From an uncultured Eggerthellaceae bacterium (GTDB taxonomy: Bacteria; Actinomycetota; Coriobacteriia; Coriobacteriales; Eggerthellaceae): a DNA stretch of 11,827 nucleotides. The stretch covers positions 1 to 11,827 of the forward strand of contig CABVEH010000017.1 of assembly GCA_902497215.1 (NCBI GenBank). Direction: 5' to 3'. The position numbers and the translations under genes are program-made. The notes beneath the pieces were generated by a model. It was not told the DNA's origin and ran no database searches. It saw nothing but the letters and a program-made list of their open reading frames with translations. Below, piece by piece: positions 6,696-11,827 of the stretch; within the stretch, counting starts at the first letter, position 1, and each line of letters begins with the position of its first letter.

Positions 6696-6737
6696 CTTTT
6701 TTGAAAGCCGGGCCTATGCGTTATCTTCACCGCAGGG

Positions 6738-6746
6738 TGATAGACT
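6738..6746 (+). promoter_or_regulatory. Extended -10 promoter of the iron-sulfur/FAD operon, with overlapping inverted repeat
   Basis: TGATAGACT is an extended -10 element (TGn followed by TAGACT), 28 bases before the ATG at 6775. An imperfect inverted repeat, TATC-TT-CACC (6722-6731) with GGTGATA (6736-6742), overlaps its left side and could be an operator or hairpin. No clear -35 box is present. In the preceding nfo 3' region, GCCCGG (6675-6680) can pair with CCGGGC (6708-6713), but without a following T-run. Separation from the repair operon is therefore likely but not certain. Confidence 0.45.
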
Positions 6747-6774
6747 TGCATGAAAACGCAACGGAAGGGAGCCT

Positions 6775-8112
6775 ATGAACGCCAACGGCAACGCAAGGAA
6801 CTCCACCGACGAGATGATCGAGGCGGCCCAGGCGGCCGAAGGAATCGGCGGCGAAGGCACGCACGCGGAAGGCGCTGCGGCAAGCGACGCGGCGAAAGAC
6901 GCTGCGTCCACCAAGGGCCTGCTCGAGCGCTCGCCGGCCTACTGGGAGTTCCTGGGAACATGCACGCAGTGCGGCCATTGCACGAAGGCCTGCCCGTCGC
7001 TCACGGCCGCCGACATGACGCTGGGCGACATAGCCAGGGCGCTTCTTGCCGCCGAGCGCGAAGCCGGCGACCGCGAAGACCTGGCATACGCCATCGCAGG
7101 AAACCCGCAGCTGGTGCAGGCGGTGCGCGGCTGCTTCTTCTGCACCACGTGCAAGAACACCTGCTTCGCGCACAACGACGTGTGCGACCTGATATACAAC
7201 GCGCGCGTCGACTTCCAGGACCTGGGGCTGATTCCGCGCTTCGCGTGGACCAGCGTGCAGGTGGACCAGGAATGGGACATCTTCACGGCCTACCGCGCCA
7301 TCTATGGAATCTACCTCGGCGACCTCACACGCCACGTGGCCACCGACGACCACGAAGCCGAAAGCGACTGCAAGGTGGCGTTCTTCCCCGGATGCTCGCT
7401 TGCGGCCTACGCCCCCGAACTGACCCGCGAGATATTCGACACGGTGCAGGACCTGGGCGGCAAGACCACCATGATCGACCACTGCTGCGGCTCGCCTCTG
7501 AAGAGCGCCGGATTCTTCGAACGCGCCGAGGCTCTTTGCGACCGCATCGCCGACGAGGTGGCGTCCTCGGGGGCCAAGACGATGGTGTGCGTGTGCCCAG
7601 GCTGCGCCAACGCCATGCGGTCCACGCTTGCCAGGCACGGCCTCGACGTGCAGGTGAAGCTTCTTCCGGGATACCTTTCCGAGCACGGCTTCTCGCCCAA
7701 GCGCCCGCTTCCCGACGCGCCCCTTTGCGTGTCGAAGTCATGCCAGGACCGCGACGGGTCCTACCTCGAGGAAACCTGCGAGGCCCTGGGCGTGGGCATG
7801 GGCGCGCCGAAGATATTCAACGGATGCTGCGGGGCGGGCGGCGCCGTCAGCGCGTTCGACCCGAACAGGCAGGCGAGCCAGGCCGACAGCAAGCTTTCGT
7901 TCGCCGACGACGGCTCGGTGGTCGTCACCATGTGCCCCACGTGCACGTACACCTATGCCGCCCAGCTCATGTCCATGCCGCGCGACCTTTCCAACAAGCA
8001 CTACGCCGAGCTGATGTTCGAGAACCAGTTCGACTGGCCGAAGGTGTTCGCGCAGCTCCAGGGGATGTACGAAGGCGAGTACGGCCCCTGGCTCAACCAA
8101 GTGTTCGCGTAA
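6775..8112 (+). CDS. HdrBC/GlpC-like iron-sulfur oxidoreductase subunit with two CCG domains
   Basis: The 445-residue protein fuses a ferredoxin-like part with a tandem CCG (cysteine-rich) part, as in GlpC, HdrD and fused HdrBC-type electron carriers. Two [4Fe-4S] motifs are visible: C63, C66, C69, C73 followed by Pro, and C120, C123, C126, C130. The first CCG domain has C207 in FFPGC, C237-C238-G, then C274-x2-C277. The second has C318 and C323, C351-C352-G, then C387-x2-C390. Such domains ligate a [4Fe-4S] or non-cubane cluster at a disulfide or quinone site. About 50 N-terminal residues are Ala/Gly/Glu-rich and probably disordered. No membrane helix or signal peptide is seen, so it is cytosolic or peripheral. 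GGAAGGGAG (6763-6771) precedes the ATG. The FAD oxidoreductase follows after nine bases, so the two probably form one complex. Substrate unknown. Confidence 0.85.
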   Translation: MNANGNARNSTDEMIEAAQAAEGIGGEGTHAEGAAASDAAKDAASTKGLLERSPAYWEFLGTCTQCGHCTKACPSLTAADMTLGDIARALLAAEREAGDREDLAYAIAGNPQLVQAVRGCFFCTTCKNTCFAHNDVCDLIYNARVDFQDLGLIPRFAWTSVQVDQEWDIFTAYRAIYGIYLGDLTRHVATDDHEAESDCKVAFFPGCSLAAYAPELTREIFDTVQDLGGKTTMIDHCCGSPLKSAGFFERAEALCDRIADEVASSGAKTMVCVCPGCANAMRSTLARHGLDVQVKLLPGYLSEHGFSPKRPLPDAPLCVSKSCQDRDGSYLEETCEALGVGMGAPKIFNGCCGAGGAVSAFDPNRQASQADSKLSFADDGSVVVTMCPTCTYTYAAQLMSMPRDLSNKHYAELMFENQFDWPKVFAQLQGMYEGEYGPWLNQVFA

Positions 8113-8121
8113 GGAGCCATC

Positions 8122-9417
8122 ATGACCAACGACAGCAAAGGCGCCATGGGGGGTTCCGCGTCCGCACCGGTCGCGATAATCGGCTTCGGCGCGGCAGGGG
8201 TCAACGCCGCCATCGCGCTTCGGCAGGCGGGATACGAAGGGGCGGTCGACGTGTTTTCCGAGCTTGACACGTTGCCCTACAGCCCCATACTCACGTCGTA
8301 TTACGCGGGCGGCATGAGGCCGTACGGCGAGTGCTTTCCCTGGACGGAAGAGGAAATCGACGCGCTTGCATTGAACGTGCACGACGGCATGCCGGCCACG
8401 GGGCTGGACGTGAAGGCGCACGTGGTGAAGACGTCTCAGGGCGATTTCCCCTACTCGAAGTGCATCATAGCCACGGGGGCGTCCCCGTCCGCGGCAGGCT
8501 TCCCGCCCGACTGCGGCTACGACCCGATGGTGTTGCATTCCATGGCCGACGCCGAGCGCATGAAGGCGGCGCTGGAAGACGCGGAATGCAGACGCGTGCT
8601 CGTAAGCGGCGCCTCGATGGTGGCGCTCAAGATAGTGGAGGCGTGCCTCGCGCAAGGCAAGCAGGTCACGCTGGTGGGTATGAACCCCCACGTGCTCGAC
8701 TTCAACGCGCTGCCCGCTGCGGCCGAGCGCTTCGAGAAGAGGCTGGGCGAGAAGGGCGTGCGCTTGCATCTGGGCCAGACTGTTGCCGCGGTCCAGGTGG
8801 AAGAGGCCGAAGGGCATCCTGAGGGACGCGTGCTGAAGGTGACGTTCAGCGGCGGCGAGGTGGAGGAATTCGACCAAGTCGCGGTCGCGCACGGCATGAG
8901 GGGCAGCCTTTCGTTCCTGACGCCCGGCTCGCTCGAAATGGACAGGGGGCTTCTGGTCGACGAGTTCATGCGCACGAGCGACCCGGACGTGTACGCGGCG
9001 GGCGACGTCGCGCAGGCGCTCGAGCTGACCAGCGGCGAGAGGCGCATCGTTGGCATTTGGAAGAACGCCGCGGTGCAGGGCGCGTGCGCCGGACGCGCCA
9101 TAGCGCGCGAGCTTGCAGGCTGCGCCCCCGACGCTTCCGAGGCGTATCAAGGCGCCATATCGTCCAACACCATAGGGGTCGACGGAACGCTGTTCCTTTC
9201 CGCTGGCACCATCGACCCGGGTCCCTGCGGCGAAATCGAGGTGCGCGAGGGCGAAGACATGACGGTGGTGTACGTGTACCGGCCGTCCGACGCCGGCGAA
9301 GGTCGGCAGCTGGTCGGGTTCAACATAACCAGCGACACCGACGTGGAGGGGGGCGTGGCCTACGACACCGGGGCCATGCTGACCTTGCGCATAAAGGAAG
9401 GGCTGGAAGGCCGATGA
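8122..9417 (+). CDS. FAD-dependent pyridine nucleotide-disulfide-type oxidoreductase with altered second Rossmann motif
   Basis: The 431-residue protein has the FAD Rossmann motif G21-F-G-A-A-G26 in AIIGFGAAG, the ATG element IIATGAS (115-121), and the second FAD signature DVYAAGD ending at D295. The order of these motifs matches the family of rubredoxin, nitrite and coenzyme A-disulfide reductases. The NAD(P)H motif that should read GxGxxG before the second half reads S162-G-A-S-M-V-A168, so two of the three glycines are replaced. Binding of NAD(P)H may be weakened or lost, and electrons may pass instead to the iron-sulfur partner upstream. There is no redox CxxxxC disulfide motif after the first strand. 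AAGGAG (8111-8116), overlapping the previous stop, gives a good ribosome site with a 5-base spacer. Its stop overlaps the next gene's ATG. Class is firm; substrate and electron partner are inferred or unknown. Confidence 0.85.
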   Translation: MTNDSKGAMGGSASAPVAIIGFGAAGVNAAIALRQAGYEGAVDVFSELDTLPYSPILTSYYAGGMRPYGECFPWTEEEIDALALNVHDGMPATGLDVKAHVVKTSQGDFPYSKCIIATGASPSAAGFPPDCGYDPMVLHSMADAERMKAALEDAECRRVLVSGASMVALKIVEACLAQGKQVTLVGMNPHVLDFNALPAAAERFEKRLGEKGVRLHLGQTVAAVQVEEAEGHPEGRVLKVTFSGGEVEEFDQVAVAHGMRGSLSFLTPGSLEMDRGLLVDEFMRTSDPDVYAAGDVAQALELTSGERRIVGIWKNAAVQGACAGRAIARELAGCAPDASEAYQGAISSNTIGVDGTLFLSAGTIDPGPCGEIEVREGEDMTVVYVYRPSDAGEGRQLVGFNITSDTDVEGGVAYDTGAMLTLRIKEGLEGR

Positions 9418-10838
9418 ACGAGATAAAGTGCCCCAAGTGCGGGGCGCAGTTCCAGGTGGACGAGTCCGACTGGGCCGACATCGCCAAGCAGGTGCGCGAC
9501 GCCGAGTTCGATTCTGCCATCAAGCAGGGCGTCCAGCTGGCCCGCGCCGAAGGCGAGCTGGCCTCGGCCGACAAGGACAAGCGCATAGCCGAGCTGGAAA
9601 CGCAGGTGGAGCTGCAGAAGAAGCAGGCAGTCGCCGAGGCCAAGGCCGACATCGAGAAGCTGAAGGCCGAGCTGAAGGCCGAGCGCGACACCCATGCGTC
9701 TGAAATGGAGGCCGAGCGCGCCAAGCACGAGTCGCGCCTGAAGGACGCCACCGCCGAGGCCGTCGCCGCGTCCGACAAGCTTAAGGTCGAACTCGACGCC
9801 GCCAAGGCCACACACGAGGCCGAGCTTGAGCAGGTCAAGGCCCAGGCCAAGGCCGACATGGTGGAGTCGCAGGCCGAGCTGCAGAACCTGCTTTCGGCCA
9901 AGGACGCCGAGATCCGCGCCCGCGACCAGGAGATCGTGAACATGCGCGAGATGCGCAGCAAGATCACCGTGAAGCTGCTGGGCGAAAGCCTGGAGCAGCA
10001 CTGCGAGACGGAATTCAACCAGATACGCGCGCTCGCGTTCCCGCGCGCCGAGTTCGACAAGGACAACGAGGCGGTCGAGGGCACGAAGGGAGACTACATC
10101 TTCCGCGAGTTCGACGAGGACGGCGTGGAGCTGGTGTCAATCATGTTCGAGATGAAGAACGAAGCCGACGACTCCACGCGCAAGAAGAAGAACTCCGACC
10201 ACTTCAAGAAGCTGGACGCCGACCGCCGGAAGAAGAACTGCGAGTACGCCGTGCTGGTCAGCCTTCTTGAGTCGGACAGCGAGCTGTACAACCGAGGCAT
10301 CGTGGACGTGTCTTACGAGTACGACAAGATGTACGTCATACGCCCGCAGTTCTTCATCCCGCTGATCTCGCTGCTGAGCAACGAGGCCAAGAAGGCCGCA
10401 GGCTACAAGCACGAGCTTGAGATGGTGCGCCAGCAGAACATCGACGTCACCGACTTCGAGGAGAGGCTTGAGGACTTCAAGGAGAAGTTCGGGACGAACT
10501 ACCGCCGCGCCGCCGACAGGTTCCAGAAGGCGATAGACGAGATAGACAAGTCGATCGAGCATCTGAACAAGATCAAGGAGAACCTGCTGGGGTCCGAGCG
10601 GAACCTTCGCCTGGCCAACGACAAGGCCGAGGCGCTCACCGTCAAGAGGCTTACGCGCGGGAACGCTACAATGAGGGAGAAATTCAAGGAGCTGGAAGCC
10701 GCCGAGGCGGAAGATGCCGGGCTTGAGGAAGTCGCAGCCCAGGTCGAAGCGACCGAGGCCGAGGAGGCCAAGCCGAAGCCGAAGAAGACCACGCGCCGGA
10801 AGGCGCCGAGGAGGACCGATGTTCGGGGACAATCTTGA
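9414..10838 (+). CDS. DUF2130 family coiled-coil protein with nuclease-like core
   Basis: The 474-residue protein starts with half a zinc ribbon, C6-P-K-C9-G, followed by a long charged Ala/Glu/Lys coiled coil at about 40-195. The conserved DUF2130 core lies at about 200-345, including [20 protein letters not shown] and IRPQFFIP (309-316). Within the core, G-D227 followed by E246-x-K248 fits the spacing of a PD-(D/E)xK nuclease active site, but this is my reading of the pattern and the family has no established function. A second helical part and a basic Lys/Arg/Pro tail (about 453-474) follow and could contact nucleic acid. The ATG overlaps the FAD gene's stop as ATGA, with GGAAGG three bases before it, so translation is probably coupled. 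The C-terminal 20 bases overlap the serine acetyltransferase start. Family assignment is firm, role unknown. Confidence 0.88.
   Translation: MNEIKCPKCGAQFQVDESDWADIAKQVRDAEFDSAIKQGVQLARAEGELASADKDKRIAELETQVELQKKQAVAEAKADIEKLKAELKAERDTHASEMEAERAKHESRLKDATAEAVAASDKLKVELDAAKATHEAELEQVKAQAKADMVESQAELQNLLSAKDAEIRARDQEIVNMREMRSKITVKLLGESLEQHCETEFNQIRALAFPRAEFDKDNEAVEGTKGDYIFREFDEDGVELVSIMFEMKNEADDSTRKKKNSDHFKKLDADRRKKNCEYAVLVSLLESDSELYNRGIVDVSYEYDKMYVIRPQFFIPLISLLSNEAKKAAGYKHELEMVRQQNIDVTDFEERLEDFKEKFGTNYRRAADRFQKAIDEIDKSIEHLNKIKENLLGSERNLRLANDKAEALTVKRLTRGNATMREKFKELEAAEAEDAGLEEVAAQVEATEAEEAKPKPKKTTRRKAPRRTDVRGQS
10808..10814 (+). promoter_or_regulatory. Shine-Dalgarno sequence deciding the serine acetyltransferase start
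   Basis: GAGGAGG lies within the DUF2130 reading frame four bases before the ATG at 10819. It excludes the longer in-frame ATG at 10714, whose extra 35 residues are an Arg/Pro-rich out-of-frame reading of the DUF2130 tail. Confidence 0.75.
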
Positions 10839-11754
10839 TCGCATAGTCAAGGCCGTCGAGAAAAACTACGAGGCCGACGAGATATTCTTCACCAAGCCGG
10901 GTCAGCGGTGGCCCAGCCGTTCGGTGATAAAGGACGTGCTGAAGAAGCTGCGCAGGGTCATATTCCCAGGCTACTTCGGCGAGGAGATGCTGTCCCCCAA
11001 GACCAGCCCCGAGTACTTCATAGGCGAGATCCTGATCCAGGTAGAGCGCGACCTTCGGCAGCAGATAGTGCTGGCCATATCCTACATGGACGACAAGTGC
11101 GCGAACGCCACCGACAGCACGCGCTGCTACGAGTGCGTCCCGGTGCACGTGGCAGACCGAGCGGCTTACGTGTGCACCAAGTTCTTCGATGCCATACCCG
11201 AAGTGCAGCGCAAGCTGCTCACTGACGTGCAGGCCATCTTCGACGGCGATCCCGCGGCCCAGTCTAAAGAGGACGTCATCTTCTCGTACCCGGGCCTCTA
11301 TGCCATCTACGTGTACCGCCTGGCGCACATCCTCTACGAGCTCGAGGTGCCAATCATCCCGCGCATCATGACCGAGTTGGCCCATGCCGGAACAGGCATC
11401 GACATCGGCGCCGGCGCGCAGATCGGCGAGTACTTCTGCATCGACCACGGCACGGGTGTCGTCATCGGCGAGACCACCGTGATAGGCGACCACGTGAAGA
11501 TATACCAGGGCGTCACGCTGGGCGCGCTTTCGACGCGCGGCGGCCAGCGCCTGTCGGGCGTGAAGCGCCATCCTACCATCGAGGACAACGTGACCATCTA
11601 CTCGAACGCCTCGGTGCTGGGCGGCGAGACGGTGATAGGCGAGGGGTCGGTGGTGGCCGGGTCCACGTTCGTCACGTTCTCGGTGCCACCGCATTCGCGC
11701 GTGGCCGTGAAGGAGCAGGAGATCACCGTCCGCGGAAAGGATGAGAGGGAATAG
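10819..11754 (+). CDS. cysE: Serine O-acetyltransferase (first committed step of cysteine synthesis), long form
   Basis: The 311-residue enzyme transfers acetyl from acetyl-CoA to L-serine, giving O-acetylserine for cysteine synthase. The C-terminal left-handed beta-helix (about 180-300) shows hexapeptide repeats, the catalytic D209-H210 segment in [13 protein letters not shown], and D195 fifteen residues before H210, matching the Asp143/His158 spacing of E. coli CysE. YQGVTLGA and the following glycine-rich loop complete the acetyl-CoA site. The usual DIHPGA reads DIGAGA here. The protein is longer than E. coli CysE (273) and resembles the long forms of about 300 residues found in many anaerobes. 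An odd cluster of four cysteines, C94, C103, C106 and C119, sits in the N-terminal helical domain. The start overlaps the DUF2130 gene by 20 bases, and a strong terminator follows. Cysteine supply would suit an operon whose first product needs at least 16 cysteine ligands. Confidence 0.93.
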   Translation: MFGDNLDRIVKAVEKNYEADEIFFTKPGQRWPSRSVIKDVLKKLRRVIFPGYFGEEMLSPKTSPEYFIGEILIQVERDLRQQIVLAISYMDDKCANATDSTRCYECVPVHVADRAAYVCTKFFDAIPEVQRKLLTDVQAIFDGDPAAQSKEDVIFSYPGLYAIYVYRLAHILYELEVPIIPRIMTELAHAGTGIDIGAGAQIGEYFCIDHGTGVVIGETTVIGDHVKIYQGVTLGALSTRGGQRLSGVKRHPTIEDNVTIYSNASVLGGETVIGEGSVVAGSTFVTFSVPPHSRVAVKEQEITVRGKDERE

Positions 11755-11799
11755 GCGCGCCCGGCCGCAAGGCCCGTGCTCAAGCAATGGCTCGCTCGG

Positions 11800-11827
11800 C
11801 GGAAACGTCCACTGGACGTTTCCGTTC
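11800..11827 (+). terminator. Terminator of the iron-sulfur/FAD/DUF2130/cysE operon (runs to window edge)
   Basis: This is a perfect 11-bp stem, CGGAAACGTCC (11800-11810) with GGACGTTTCCG (11814-11824), with an ACT loop and TTC to the window edge. It lies 45 bases after the cysE stop. Any T-run would lie beyond the window. A smaller GGCC-GCAA-GGCC hairpin at 11763-11774 precedes it. Confidence 0.75.

Noticed and set aside
6675..6713. Intrinsic terminator after nfo (GCCCGG/CCGGGC with T6 inside)
   Set aside because: The six T residues lie in the loop rather than after the stem, the loop is 27 bases and no T-run follows. Recorded only as a weak possibility.
6750..8267. 505-codon plus-strand frame overlapping the iron-sulfur gene
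   Set aside because: The translation is Arg/Gly-rich and lacks motifs, while the overlapping frame holds all the cluster cysteines and a good ribosome site.
7738..9150. 470-codon open frame on the minus strand opposite the FAD oxidoreductase
   Set aside because: Low-complexity Arg/His/Ala composition without domains, fully covered by a gene with clear FAD motifs. A shadow of high GC third positions.
1..11827. Phage defence, CRISPR, toxin-antitoxin or mobile island
   Set aside because: No spacer-repeat array, transposase, integrase, att-like repeat or toxin family was seen. MazG here is the full two-domain housekeeping type rather than a phage or toxin-linked form.

Overview
The window is GC-rich, densely coded bacterial chromosome with ten genes or gene parts and no sign of phage, plasmid, insertion sequence, CRISPR, tRNA or rRNA. 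The gene set combines several traits: a two-gene CCG-domain iron-sulfur/FAD redox module, a UbiB-like kinase, a haem-type bacterioferritin, an OGG1-type glycosylase and a long serine acetyltransferase. With Shine-Dalgarno-led, tightly packed genes, this suggests an anaerobic high-GC actinobacterium, most likely class Coriobacteriia (Eggerthellaceae-like). That placement is an inference from gene style, not from a marker gene.

Left end (1-2260, + strand). The 3' end of an M18 zinc aminopeptidase comes first. It is followed by a cation diffusion facilitator with an unusual Asn/Asp metal site and two cytoplasmic domains, then a bacterioferritin with every ferroxidase residue. A structured 145-bp stretch with a strong bidirectional terminator and a small REP-like repeat separates bacterioferritin from the convergent ubiB-family gene.

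Middle (2256-6695). The UbiB/AarF kinase-like gene runs leftward. A 155-bp AT-rich divergent promoter region separates it from a compact rightward operon of three genes: OGG1-type 8-oxoguanine glycosylase, MazG nucleotide pyrophosphohydrolase and endonuclease IV. Together they form a coherent pathway: clean the damaged nucleotide pool, excise the oxidised base, and cut the resulting abasic site. With bacterioferritin and a possible manganese/metal exporter nearby, the region reads as an oxidative-damage and metal-handling neighbourhood in an anaerobe.

Right end (6741-11827). An extended -10 promoter precedes a second four-gene operon: an HdrBC/GlpC-like iron-sulfur protein, an FAD oxidoreductase whose second Rossmann motif is degenerate, a DUF2130 coiled-coil protein with nuclease-like residues, and a serine O-acetyltransferase. 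The genes are joined by a 9-nt gap, a 4-nt overlap and a 20-nt overlap, and the operon ends in a strong hairpin at the window edge. The redox pair has no assigned substrate and is the least explained part of the window. No intergenic stretch exceeds 155 bp.
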